Assembly: GCF_020080835.1 (NCBI RefSeq)
Contig: NC_058164.1
Span: 18,532,688-18,596,687 of the forward strand
DNA from: Cotesia glomerata
Taxonomy: Eukaryota; Arthropoda; Insecta; Hymenoptera; Braconidae
Direction: 5' to 3'
DNA length: 64,000 bases
Below the pieces are notes generated by a model. That model did no database searches, was not told the origin of the DNA, and was given only the letters and a program-made list of their open reading frames with translations. The translations under genes and the position numbers were made by a program. Shown here piece by piece: positions 33,911-45,130 of this stretch; within the stretch, counting starts at the first letter, position 1; the number at the start of each line of letters is the position of its first letter.

Positions 33911-34131
33911 TATATTACACACCTGTGGCAAGAAAATGAGAAATGTCTCAGAACACATATATGTTGCCCGAGGCGAAGCCGAGGTCGACATATATGTGAT
34001 CTGAGATATTTATTATTTTCCTGCCATAGGTTTGTATACTATTTTTCTGTCCGACAGAGGCGGAAAGCGGCAATTTCGTTTAGCGCAGCGGGCCGAAAGT
34101 TGCCACTTTCCGCCTGGAGGGCAGAAAATAG
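33911..34131. mobile_element. Solo double-hairpin cassette inside pogo TIR
   Basis: Present in the right TIR of the pogo-like element and absent from the same place in the left TIR (31107-31118), which shows the empty site. Flanked by AATAG (33906-33910, 34127-34131). Hairpin 1 has CAGAACACATATATG / CATATATGTGATCTG around a GCCCGAGGCGAAGCCGAGG loop; hairpin 2 has GAGGCGGAAAGCGGCAA / TTGCCACTTTCCGCCT around TTCGTTTAGCGCAGCGGGCC. Same loops as in the fold-back arms. Confidence 0.85.
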
Positions 34132-34453
34132 TTTTTTTTTTATAAAAGTTTTGTGATTTTCAACCCTCATAACTTTTGTTCTATCCATTGTTTTATTATA
34201 AAACCAAAAGCATTTTTCATGATTTTCCACCCTGAAAATTATGCAATTGGTCCCATTCGATTATTTAAACTGCAAGTATGCGAAACTTGAAAAACACCCC
34301 TTTGGAGGCTAAACTTTGAGGGGTAGTTTCACCCCCTAGAAATGTTTTTCCGCAGATAAAAAAAAAATACGTGTCTCTTAGATTTCGACGGAGAATAACA
34401 TATCTCAGTTTCATCAAAATCGGAGGGGGACACCGGAGAGAGTTTCCTTGTTA

Positions 34454-34838
34454 GTTGCTCAAACGCCGTCGTCATTCGTCGGTTTCAAATTTTGCTTCGC
34501 TCTCGCCGTGGTCCTCCTCCAGATGTCACGCTGGTCGTTGATGGCTTTCTTAAATTCGCGGGTTCGTCTGATCGCTTGAACTTAATTTCGCTCTTACTCT
34601 CACATACTCTCTACAATAGTCACACACATTCCTGCATACTTTTCAAATTCAGCGCGGTTTCGGGTATGAGCCTTACCTCGAGCTTCACACTCTGATCAGG
34701 AGGCCGCTTGGGGCGACACAGTCGCGTCGAATCTTCGCATTCCTTCAGCTGAGCCAAAATAATTAATAATGATAAAGAAAATTAAAATAAAACAAATAGC
34801 CAAACTAGTCTTTTGACATGGGGAATTTTTCCCATGTC

Positions 34839-34840
<2 letters not shown>
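34454..34840. other. Unassigned stretch, possibly host sequence
   Basis: 34454-34750 is GC-richer and not repeated elsewhere in the window. A short frame (34492-34695) has no recognisable domain. 34808-34838 contains a small palindrome (TGACATGGGGAATTTTTCCC). No gene can be supported. Confidence 0.35.

Positions 34841-34919
<79 letters not shown>
34841..34919. repeat. (TA)n microsatellite
   Basis: About 39 TA units ending at the first base of the 34920-47784 transposon. Confidence 0.95.
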
Positions 34920-34921
<2 letters not shown>

Positions 34922-35230
34922 GGCATTCCACGCCAAATCGACCACTTTTGAACCCGACCCCTTTAGATTTTGCTGAAACTTTTCCATCCTTTTCTACCCT
35001 TTGGAAAACATTTTTGAGAATTTTTTCAAATTTTTTTGTCCAACCTCAAAAAAGTTATGAATTTTTCAAAAAAAATGGCTTTTTTATTTTCAAATAGCCA
35101 TAACTTTTTTAGAAATTAACTTTTGGGTACCTTTTTTTTTAAAAAATTTTTGTTTTTGAATGAACTTTTCGAAAAAATATACGAAAAAAATTTAACATGA
35201 TCAATTATATAAAATAATCGGTTTTTTTAA
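34920..35230. repeat. Left TIR of the unplaced transposon
   Basis: Inverted match to 47475-47784. Starts GGGGCATTCCACGCCAAATC; dominated by A/T runs after the first 80 bases. A diverged direct-orientation relative is at 44905-45130. Confidence 0.88.
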
Positions 35231-35562
35231 GTACAATCGTCATTTTTTCGAAGTCCGCCATTTTCTTTTTTTTTTTTTTTCTCAAAAAAAACTTCAATTT
35301 ATTTGACAACTATCCCCGCTAATCCCGAGCAGGGCCGATTTTTTTTTATATTTTTTTTATTTATTTAAAAAAAAATTTTGTTTAATTTTAAAAAATGAAA
35401 ATTTTTTTTTCATAAATACTATTTATATAACAATAAAAATGTTATTTAATGGTTCTGAGGTATTATAATCTCTATTTATTATATTAATTTTCTATTTTTT
35501 TGACTAGGATTAATGATTAATAAAGTAAATTTTCAATGACTGAAAAATTATTCAACAATTTA
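35231..35562. other. AT-rich segment between TIR and gene
   Basis: Homopolymer-rich, no coding. It would be the 3' UTR of the minus-strand gene; no clear polyadenylation site was fixed. Confidence 0.5.
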
Positions 35563-36538
35563 TTAATTACGTCTCTGGCGTTTAAATATTTTACAAATTT
35601 TATGCTCGTTGGAATTTGAAAAGTTTTTAATGTACAAACAACCATTTTTGTCTGGAATTATACAGTGTAATTGTTGAGTTCCTGTGATCGGTTTTATTTT
35701 TAAAAATCTTTCATTTAAATCATTTACTGCTGTTTTATAATCCTCTTCTGGGGAAAACTTAGTTATGATGTTTGGCAAGTTGTCCGGATCAGAAGTCCAT
35801 TCAAAGAGTTCTTCAGGCATTGTTATTTGTTTGTCAACCGCAAGTTGGAGACTTGCTCTTGCTGCATATCGTTTAATGGTACCACCAATACCATCACATG
35901 GACCTTTGCCATGGGCTGTCGCAAAGAAATGCCATTCAGCAGGAATGTCGAAATCCTCTTCGTGATAGTATAAATTTACGAAGTTTTTAAAGTTTTTAAA
36001 TTGTTGAGGAGCCCCGTCAGAAAAATAATAAATTTTGTTACAACGTTCAGGAAGACTTTTCACATAGTCAGTTATTAATTTGATAAAAACATGTACGGCA
36101 ACGGCATCATGATTATTACAATCTGAAATAATTACTAAACTTTTGTGTTCAAGTTCGCCATTTACTTTATAATAAATCACTACTGGGAAAATTGTTGCTT
36201 GATTATTGTTCCAGTGAAAACCAGATGCCGCGTTTTGCACTACGAACGCGTAATTTTCTGCAAAATCACAAATAATGATAAATTCATTTGGTTCTAATGT
36301 TTCTCTCAATGTTTTCAAAAATTTTGCTTGTTCTTTAGCAATAAATGAGTGAGGTAGAAGAGTTTTCAATTCAGTACAAAAATCTTCAACAAATTCTTCT
36401 ATAGGCTTAATAATAGTTTCTAAACTGCTTCTCGGTTTAGATATCCAATACTTATATGTAATATTCTCAATTTCGTGATTTTCAAAATATGTCAGTAAAA
36501 GGTTACTCAACTCATCTACCCCTGGACAGTTTTCACAT
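35563..36538 (-). pseudogene. Unplaced DDE/RNase H-like transposase, C-terminal exon part
   Basis: A 315-residue frame (M at 36510, open further up to the insertion at 36540). Starts with CENCPG, a cysteine pair motif, then IIICDFAENYAF (acidic residue at a strand end), IISDCNNHDAVAV, YYFSDGAPQQFKNFKNF (second acidic residue) and FFATAHGKGPCDGIGGTIKR (third acidic residue with basic helix). Order and spacing resemble an RNase H-fold nuclease. I recall similar uncharacterised proteins in arthropods and cnidarians, but cannot name a family from sequence alone. The basic tail KIFKRQRRN ends the protein. Its upstream part is at 43372-43873, separated by the EnSpm-like insertion. Function as transposase is inference from the surrounding TIRs. 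Confidence 0.72.
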
Positions 36539-37727
36539 CTCCCTGATTAAAATTATTGATTGAAAACAATTGAAAAAATTTTGAATTGATTTTAATTTTT
36601 TACATAAAATTGAAAAATATTGACTGAAATTGAGACATTCGAGAATTGAATTTTTTTCAATAATTAGAAGCCAAATAAGAAACTATTCAAAAAAATTCAG
36701 ACTTCTTTAATTTCAATTGCTTTGAATTCCGAGCATCGAATTGAAAAATATTCAAAACAATTCAAACCAAAAAAAATTGAATCTTTCTCAACATTTACTA
36801 GTAAAATTGAAAATTATTGAAAAATGATTAAAATTTTATGGTTCCAATTACTTTGAATACTGAGTGAATATGAATTTTCAGTTCCACGATTTTATGAATA
36901 ATTCAAACAAATTAAAAAAAACTCGAAGAATTGAATTGTTTTCTATTTCTTCCAACAAGTTAATATATTTTTAATTTGTGATTTTATGAATTATTCAATC
37001 GAATTTAAAGAAATTCGATTGATTGTATTGTTTTCTATTTTTCCCAACAAATAAACGGATTATTGAATTTACGATTTTATGACTAATTCAAACAAATTTA
37101 AACAAACTCGAAAAGTTGAATTGTTTTCTATTTCTTCCAACAAATTAATATATTATTTAATTTGTGATTTTGTGAATTATTCAATCGATTTTAAAGAAAT
37201 TCGATTGGTTGTATTGTTTTCTAATTTTCCCAACAAATAAATGGATTATTCAATTTAAGATTTTATGAATAATCTAAACGAATTCAAAACTTCAAATTAT
37301 TTTCTATTTCTTCCAATAAATAAATAAATTTTTCAATTTACTATTGTACGAATAATTCAAACAAATTTGGACAGATTCAAAACTTCGAATTATTTTTTAT
37401 TTCTTCCGACAAAGAAATAAATTTTTTAATTTACGATATTATGAAAATTTCAAGCGAATCTAAACAAATTTAAGATATTGAATTGTTTTCTATTTTCCAC
37501 AATTAGTAAATAAGTCATAAATTGAGGGTTCTTTGAATAATTTCAATACATTGGAATAGATTGTAAATTTCAAGTTATATTAATAACTTTCTGTGATACA
37601 TAAATTAATATTAAGGTTATAATCAAGCACAAACATTCAATAGTTTTTAATTTTAAAAAATGAAATAAATTCAAAGAATAAAATAAATTAGTTGTAGCTA
37701 AACATAAATAATTCAATAATAAAAAAA

Positions 37728-38186
37728 TCATTCTGATAATTCATCACTCTCGCTCCCAGCTGGGTATCGCAAAAGTCGACATTTATTTTGATTCTTAGTA
37801 ACATTATCTTTTATTTGATCATGCTCTTCTTCATCTTCGGTTTTATCATCTTCTTTTTCATTGTCAGAACTGCCTTTGTCTTCATAATTGTCAATAATTA
37901 TTTCAGCCGATGGTTCCTCAGTTTTTTCTCGATCTCCTTGGAAATTAATTTCTTTCCCATTTCTTCCGTTTTCCAACCCATTATCATCAACTTCCGAGAT
38001 AACTTCGCTTTTCGAGTCTTTTTCAGATACTTTTTCTTTTTTTCCGTGATTCCCCTTCAATTTGGCAATCAAAGCACTAATATGGCCTTCTAAGTTTCCC
38101 GAATTAAGCGGAATATTACGGCAAGATTTACTCGACTCATACAAATAATTCGTCTCAAGTATCTTTACACTTCTCTCAGTGAGCAT
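37728..38186 (-). CDS. Acidic low-complexity protein within the EnSpm-like element
   Basis: ATG at 38186, 152 residues. The first third (RSVKILETNYLYESSKSCRNI...LEGHISALIAKLKG) is ordinary; the rest is rich in E, D and K (EKEDDKTEDEEEHDQ). No domain is recognised. The frame starts divergently against the transposase fragment at 38179 and overlaps its first codons. It may be a second ORF of the element, an acidic terminal region, or a chance frame. Confidence 0.35.
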   Translation of the reverse strand: MLTERSVKILETNYLYESSKSCRNIPLNSGNLEGHISALIAKLKGNHGKKEKVSEKDSKSEVISEVDDNGLENGRNGKEINFQGDREKTEEPSAEIIIDNYEDKGSSDNEKEDDKTEDEEEHDQIKDNVTKNQNKCRLLRYPAGSESDELSE

Positions 38187-38958
38187 AACTGAAGATGATT
38201 TGCTAAGATGTGAAATGAATCTACTCCAATTTGTATATGATTGCCAAAACTTTTATGGGGCTAAATTTATGACATTTAATGTTCATTCTTTATTGCATAT
38301 GGTACAGAGTGTACGGAAAAATGGTCCATCATGGGCAACATCGACGTATGCATTTGAAAACAATATTTACAATTTGAAACAAAAAGTTACTGGTCCAAAT
38401 GGTCCAATAAATCAAATGGCAAATAGGACATTACGTAACAATAACTTTCAAATAATACTACACGATGAATGTAACGAAACATGTCGGCAATTTTGTACTA
38501 ATATTATGGATACCAAACGAGAGAAGATATCAAGGTCAGTACGGTCAGTAAATGGCGCGATATTGTTAGATGACGTAATTGGAGAAGCTCCGAAAAGCTC
38601 TGTTTCTTATTATAATCGATGCCTATACAAAGAGAGAATGTATCATGGTCAGCTGTATACTTAAGCCAAGAAAACGAATAATTCATTTATTCGGTTGACA
38701 GACGGAAGAATGGCTCAAATTATTCGATTTTTATCGGAGAATAATTTAGCATGGATGGAAATTCTTATTTTAGAAACCGAAAAAGTGGAAGGATGTGACC
38801 ATCTATGGAGAATTTGGAACCGTAAACCTGAAAAAGTGAAATTACCTGTAACCGTCATACAAAAAAAGATGATATCTATGTCTATTAAGGCCCTAACTCA
38901 CAAAGAAAACAATTTAAACTATTTAACCATACAGCCAAATGATTTTGAAGTACAGTAA
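38179..38958 (+). pseudogene. EnSpm/CACTA transposase C-terminal fragment
   Basis: Two frames in the same register, split by a TAA at about 38662. The first contains YGAKFMTFNVHSLLHMVQSV, then GPSWATSTYAFENN and NQMANRTL, the pattern of the domain after the catalytic core in EnSpm-type (tnp2/DUF4218-like) transposases. The second begins LTDGRMAQIIRFL and resembles the end of the same proteins. The N-terminal and catalytic parts are absent, and no ATG was chosen because the true start is lost. The fragment cannot transpose the element by itself. Confidence 0.65.
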
Positions 38959-38969
38959 AAAAAAAAAGT

Positions 38970-41680
38970 TCATTTTCAATTTGCTATTAAGGAATGTTTC
39001 ACTGTATATAAATGTAAAATAATCAAGTAAAGTTAAGTGATAATTACTGTAAGATTTTTTATTTTAGTCTTGTATTATTTATGTAATTAAACACATAAAG
39101 AATAAATAATAAATATAAACTAATTGACAGTAGTGCAATTCCCCGTAGTTCCTGACGACTAGCATTATTTAGATACTATAAGACTAGAAAAAATTCTTCT
39201 TCTTAAACTAATTTCAATATGATAAATTGATGGTAAGATAGAGAAAATAAAATTTCGACATTAAGTTTTATTTATTGATAGAAAAAAATTGGAAATTATT
39301 AAAAATTATAAATGAATATTAATAATTTTTTATTCAAAGAGTAATCGGATATCAAGTGTTAATTATTTGTAAAAAGAAATTGAAAAACATTCGAAATTGC
39401 GAATGAAATTCAATAATTTTTCATTTAAAAAGCAATCAGATATTAAATTCGATTTAGTTATAGAAAACAATTGAAAAGTATTCAAAATCACAAATAAATG
39501 TGAGTAATTTTTTATTCACTGTACGACCGGATATCGAATATTAATTATCTATTAAAAATTATTCGAAGGCATAGGAAATCGCAAATGAAATTCAAAAATT
39601 TTTTTTCAAGAAGTAATCAGATTTTAAGTTTTATTTATTTATAAATAATGATTGGTAAGTTTTCAAAATTACAAATAAATTTCAATAAATTTTTATTCAT
39701 AGCATGATCGGATGTAAAGTTGCATTTATTAATAGAAAACAATTCAAAAGTATTCAAAAATACAAATAAATTTCAATTATTTTATATTTACAGTACGAAT
39801 GCATATCACGTTGTATTTATTTATAAAAAAAAATTGGAAAGTTTTCAAAATCACGAATGAATGTGAATAATTTTTTATTCACTGTACGACCGAATATCAA
39901 ATATTAATTATCTGTTAAAAATTATTCGAAGCCATTGGAAATTGCGAAGGAAATTCAATAATTTTTATTTAAAAGTAACCAGATATAAAGTCTTATTTAT
40001 TCATAGAAAATAATTGAAAAGTATTCAAAATTACGAGTACATTTCAATAAATTTTTATTCACAGTGTGATCGGATGTATGTTTGCATTTATTCACAGAAA
40101 ACAATTCAAAAGTATTCAAAAATACAAATAAATTTCAATAATTTTATATTTACAGTACGAATGCATCCCTGATTAAAATTATTGATTGAATAAAATTGAA
40201 TTGGATATGATTTCAATTATTTTCAACAAGTTGTATTTCACGATTGATTCAGCTCAGGCAAAAATGAATTTTTCCGAATAGATAAATAGTTTAAAGATTT
40301 TAAACCTTTTTAAGTATAAAAAAAAATTAAGAAAAATTCAAATATTTAATTGTGTTCAATGGATTTGAATAGATAAATAGTTCATGAATTTGGATATAAT
40401 GCGGAATTAAAAAAAAATAGAGAAAAATAAATGATTTTAAATTGTTCTCAATTGTTATCAATGAATAAATAAGCCTTTATATCCGGTTGTACTGTAAATA
40501 TAAAATTATTGAAATTTATTTGTATTTCTGAATACTTTTGAATTGTTTTCTATGAATAAATGCAACTTAATATCCGATCATACTGTGAATAAAAATTTAT
40601 TAAAATGTACTCGTAATTTTGAATACTTATCAATTATTTTCTATGAATAAATAAGACTTCATATTTGGTTACTTTTTAAATAAAAAATTATTGAATTTCC
40701 TTCGCAATTTCCAATGGCTTCGAATAATTTTTAACAGATAATTAATATTTGATATTCGGTCGTACAGTGAATAAAAAATTATTCACATTCATTCGTGATT
40801 TTGAAAACTTTCCAATTTTTTTTTATAAATAAATACAACGTGATATGCATTCGTACTGTAAATATAAAATAATTGAAATTTATTTGTATTTTTGAATACT
40901 TTTGAATTGTTTTCTATTAATAAATGCAACTTTACATCCGATCATGCTATGAATAAAAATTTATTGAAATTTACTTGTAATTTTGAAAACTTACCAATCA
41001 TTATTTATAAATAAATAAATCTTAAAATCTGATTACTTCTTGAAAAAAAATTTTTGAATTTCATTTGCGATTTCCTATGCCTTCGAATAATTTTTAATAG
41101 ATAATTAATATTCGATATCCGGTCGTACAGTGAATAAAAAATTACTCACATTTATTTGTGATTTTGAATACTTTTCAATTGTTTTCTATAACTAAATCGA
41201 ATTTAATATCTGATTGCTTTTTAAATGAAAAATTATTGAATTTCATTCGCAATTTCGAATGTTTTTCAATTTCTTTTACAAATAATTAACACTTGATATC
41301 CGATTACTCTTTGAATAAAAAATTATTAATATTCATTTATAATTTTTAATAATTTCAATTTTTTCTATCAATAAATAAAACTTAATGTCGAAATTTTATT
41401 TTCTCTATCTTACCATCAATTTATCATATTGAAATTAGTTTAAGAAGAAGAATTTTTTCTAGTCTTATAGTATCTAAATAATGCTAGTCGTCAGGAACTA
41501 CGGGGAATTGCACTACTGTCAATTAGTTTATATTTCTTATTTATTCTTTATGTGTTTAATTACATAAATAATACAAGACTAAAATAAAAAATCTTACAGT
41601 AATTATCACTTAACTTTACTTGATTATTTTACATTTATATACAGTGAAACATTCCTTAATAGCAAATTGAAAATGAACTT
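38970..41680. repeat. Large palindrome formed by nested copies
   Basis: 38970-40166 and about 40485-41680 are inverted copies; AATTGACAGTAGTGCAATTC at 39122 has its complement at about 41505. The palindrome arises because the inner element is a reversed copy of the outer one. 36541-37560 likewise pairs with 41680-42691, and 40167-40850 with 42692-43371. Confidence 0.85.
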
Positions 41681-42691
41681 CCAATGTATTGAAATTATTC
41701 AAAGAACCCTCAATTTATGACTTGTTTATTAATTGTGGAAAATAGAAAACAATTCAATATCTTAAATTTGTTTAGATTCGCTTGAAATTTTCATAATATC
41801 GTAAATTAAAAAATTTATTTCTTTGTCGGAAGAAATAAAAAATAATTCGAAGTTTTGAATCTGTCCAAATTTGTTTGAATTATTCGTACAATAGTAAATT
41901 GAAAAATTTATTTATTTATTGGAAGAAATAGAAAATAATTTGAAGTTTTGAACTCGTTTAGATTATTCATAAAATCTTAAATTGAATAATCCATTTATTT
42001 GTTGGGAAAATTAGAAAACAATACAATCAATCGAATTTCTTTAAAATCGATTGAATAATTCACAAAATCACAAATTAAATAATATATTAATTTGTAGGAA
42101 GAAATAGAAAACAATTCAACTTTTCGAGTTTGTTTAAATTTGTTTGAATTAGTCATAAAATCGTAAATTCAATAATCCGTTTATTTGTTGGGAAAAATAG
42201 AAAACAATACAATCAATCGAATTTCTTTAAATTCGATTGAATAATTCATAAAATCACAAATTAAAAATATATTAACTTGTTGGAAGAAATAGAAAACAAT
42301 TCAATTCTTCGAGTTTTTTTTAATTTGTTTGAATTATTCATAAAATCGTGGAACTGAAAATTCATATTCACTCAGTATTCAAAGTAATTGGAACCATAAA
42401 ATTTTAATCATTTTTCAATAATTTTCAATTTTACTAGTAAATGTTGAGAAAGATTCAATTTTTTTGGTTTGAATTGTTTTGAATATTTTCAATTCGATGC
42501 TCGGAATTCAAAGCAATTGAAATTAAAAGAAGTCTGAATTTTTGAATAGTTTCTTATTTGGCTTCTAATTATTGAAAAAAATTCAATTCTCGAATGTCTC
42601 AATTTCAGTCAATATTTTTCAATTTTATGTAAAAAATTAAAATCAATTCAAAATTTTTTCAATTGTTTTCAATCAATAATTTTAATCAGGG
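40167..42691. mobile_element. EnSpm-like non-autonomous copy nested in reverse
   Basis: Ends CCCTGATTAAAATTATTGAT and its complement, TSD AT (40165-40166, 42692-42693). The uninterrupted target (GAATGCATATCACGTTG) is seen inside the outer copy at 39797-39815 as a related repeat and is restored by joining the flanks. Sequence equals the reversed outer element minus its ~1.4-kb central region with both ORFs, so it is a deletion derivative. Confidence 0.82.
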
Positions 42692-43371
42692 ATATCACGT
42701 TGTATTTATTTATAAAAAAAAATTGGAAAGTTTTCAAAATCATGAATGAATGTCAATAATTTTTCATTTTCTGTACGACTGGATATCAAATATTAATTAT
42801 CTGTTAAAAATTATTCGAAGGCATTGGAAATTGCGAATGAAATTCAATAATTTTTTATTCAAAAAGTAACCAAATATGAAGTCTTATTTATTCATAGAAA
42901 ATAATTGATAAGTATTCAAAATTACGAGTACATTTTAATAAATTTTTATTCACAGTATGATCGGATATTAAGTTGCATTTATTCATAGAAAACAATTCAA
43001 AAGTATTCAGAAATACAAATAAATTTCAATAATTTTATATTTACAGTACAACCGGATATAAAGGCTTATTTATTCATTGATAGCAATTGAGAACAATTTA
43101 AAATCATTTATTTTTCTCTATTTTTTTTTAATTCCGCATTATATCCAAATTCATGAACTATTTATCTATTCAAATCCATTGAACACAATTAAATATTTGA
43201 ATTTTTCTTAATTTTTTTTTATACTTAAAAAGGTTTAAAATCTTTAAACTATTTATCTATTCGGAAAAATTCATTTTTGCCTGAGCTGAATCAATCGTGA
43301 AATACAACTTGTTGAAAATAATTGAAATCATATCCAATTCAATTTTATTCAATCAATAATTTTAATCAGGG

Positions 43372-43483
43372 CTACCCAAATAACATAGAAACGATGGAGA
43401 TTTACATACAATCAAACTCAAACAATCACTATAGTGTGTAATGGATATATCTGTATTTCTTGTTAGAGAATGAATATTCGCAC
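43372..43483 (-). pseudogene. Unplaced DDE-like gene, middle exon part
   Basis: After a 69-bp intron (43552-43484, GT...TTTCAG) the frame resumes as ANIHSLTRNTD...YSDCLSLIVCKS and reaches CYLG at the insertion point; the next residues (RCENCPG) continue beyond the EnSpm-like element at 36538. The AG/CT duplication and the frame agree exactly, so this and 35563-36538 were one exon. Confidence 0.75.
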
Positions 43484-43552
43484 CTGAAACATTTGTGATT
43501 TAGTTAAATAAAAATTCACACATTTATAACTGTTAATGAATTTGATAATTAC

Positions 43553-43873
43553 CAAGCATCATTAACTTAACGTTTTGATGGATCGTACAGACACAGATGG
43601 TATGTGTTCCACTTGCCCCTGCTAACACACAATGTTTAGGTCGCAGAGAAGCAAATCTCGAAAATCTAATTTTCTCTGCAGCGTTTATTTCCCGAAAACA
43701 TTGGTATAATTCTTTTAAGTTAGACAGGACAAGTCTTTTTTGGACGGGTACTTGATTACCATCATCATTTCGAATTGAAACAAAATCTTTCATACCTGGC
43801 ATCGGAGCACTGTACTCATCATCATTATAAAAATTTTCAACTTTCAATTTCACTTGATCTGCAATTTTTCTCC
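43553..43873 (-). pseudogene. Unplaced DDE-like gene, upstream exon
   Basis: Starts after a good acceptor (TTTTTTTATAG, 43884-43874) and ends at the donor CTTG|GTAATT (43553/43552). Encodes FYNDDEYSAPMPG, FVSIRNDDG, KRLVLSNLKELY, RFSRFASLRPKHCVLAG and CVCTIHQNVKLM. The conserved cysteine/histidine segment before the catalytic part may bind zinc or DNA. No start codon is in this exon; earlier exons were not found. Confidence 0.7.
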
Positions 43874-43947
43874 CTATAAAAAAAGATGTTGAGTAAGTGA
43901 GTCTTCAGTTGTGTTTAAGACATCAATTTAATGCTATATATACCTAA

Positions 43948-44220
43948 CTAGAAATGATATTCGCGCGCAAGCGCGCGCGTGCAAGTAATGCTTTAGTAAT
44001 AATTCAGAGACCCGTAATCAAATCTTTTGTGCATTCACTTGTTTGATATTTACTAAAATAATGGATACTCCGAAAAATTATTCCCAAAAATAATCCTCTC
44101 AATAAAAATATATAAAAGTATTGAAGTTAGTTATAAGTCGAAATTCGCAAAAACCGGGCCACGATTTATCATTGGTTAAAATTAAGGCGCGCGCCTAGCG
44201 CACTGTTTAAATTTCTAGTG
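43948..44220. mobile_element. Probable MITE with CpG-rich arms
   Basis: Begins ACTAGAAATGATATTCGCGC and ends, inverted, ACTAGAAATTTAAACAGTGC followed by GCTAGGCGCGCGCC. Both arms carry dense CG dinucleotides (CGCGCGCAAGCGCGCGCG) in an AT-rich neighbourhood. TSD uncertain. Confidence 0.5.
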
Positions 44221-44904
44221 AGTATTTAAATAGGATTATCATTTTCGTAAACGTCTAGTAACACGAATCCTATGTACACTCATTATACCACTATCAGGAA
44301 TGTTACGTGCAGATGAAATAATAGAAAACACGTCTATACATATTTCATATATTAGAGCATCACTTATTATAAGTTCAGTAACATTAGGGATAATGTAACT
44401 TCTCAAAGCTCGATCAAGGTGTGAAAAGATATCCCATTAAATATACACGTAAAACTCGAGCTGTTTCCTTAAATTTTCACAGCTCAGCAGCATTTCATAG
44501 CATTATTTCAATCAAAGATGGGTTATTTTACTTAGAATTGAATGTTCCACAAAACTACCCATCGTGGCGTAATCGTAACTCACACTGGCGAGGGAGTATG
44601 GACCACCAAATCCAATTTTTTCATAAAATTTACGTTTTTCTGTCCTTTTCTCGTCACTGAGAAGAGCTACGAAAAACATTTGAATAACTAACTTGTAGTA
44701 AATTTGATTTTCTATAAAAAAGATCCCGAGCACTAAATTGCTAACATCAATATTTCAGGAGATATTAACATCTTAAATTTTTGTATAGTTTTAAATTTTT
44801 ATCTACGACCACTTCCAAACAAAACTGTTGTTCTTTCATTATCTATTATGACGTCTTTAACAAATTACTTCTTTTAAAAAATTAGGAGAATTACAGAAAA
44901 TACA
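44221..44904. other. No feature recognised
   Basis: Short frames on both strands (for example 44421-44660) show no domain. It may contain upstream exons or promoter of the minus-strand DDE-like gene, but nothing decides this. Confidence 0.35.
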
Positions 44905-45130
44905 GGGTATTTTATTTGTCAAATTGATCACTTTTGAACTCGATCCTTTTTGATTTATTCGGCTGAAAAATTTTTGTCCTTTCCTACACTACCAAAAACT
45001 GTTTTTAGGATTTTTAAAAATTTTTACCCAACCCAACAATGAATGAATTTTTTAAAAATTGATCTTCCGGAAACGTATCATATAGAAAATTTTTGTTTTC
45101 AAATGTATTTTCCAAAAAAAAAAAAAAAAT
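44905..45130. repeat. Degenerate direct copy of the 34920 TIR
   Basis: CAGGGTATTTTATTTGTCAA followed by ATTGATCACTTTTGAACTCG and TTTTTGTCCTTTCCTACACT tracks the left TIR (GGGGCATTCCACGCCAAATC, ACCACTTTTGAACCCGACCC, CATCCTTTTCTACCC) with many changes. It points to an older related element inside the 12.9-kb unit. Confidence 0.55.

Larger units (their letters stand above)
30796..34450 (+). mobile_element. pogo-like DNA transposon with ~650-bp TIRs
   Basis: Left arm 30796-31441 and right arm 33588-34450 are inverted repeats starting CAAGGAAACTCTCTCCGG; the right arm carries an extra 221-bp insertion (33911-34131). TTA stands on both outer sides (30793-30795, 34451-34453). A CENP-B/DDE transposase gene lies between. 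Long TIRs are unusual for pogo elements, and the expected TSD is TA, so the apparent TTA needs checking. Confidence 0.87.
36541..43371. mobile_element. EnSpm-like transposon (outer copy), inserted in a coding exon
   Basis: Ends CCCTGATTAAAATTATTGAT and ATCAATAATTTTAATCAGGG, flanked by CT on both sides (36539-36540, 43372-43373). It splits an exon of the minus-strand DDE-like gene. It carries the 38179-38958 transposase fragment. Removing the inner copy (40167-42691) leaves about 4.3 kb. Most of the length is subterminal AT-rich repeats with the themes GAAAAYAATTSAAAA and ATCCGRTTAC. 2-bp duplications and a C-rich TIR start are compatible with animal EnSpm/CACTA elements. Confidence 0.8.

Noticed and set aside
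36539..36540. Reading the AG at the EnSpm-like junction as a natural splice acceptor
   Set aside because: The frame continues from 43372 to 36538 through one copy of AG, so AG is target duplication inside an exon; the real intron is 43552-43484.
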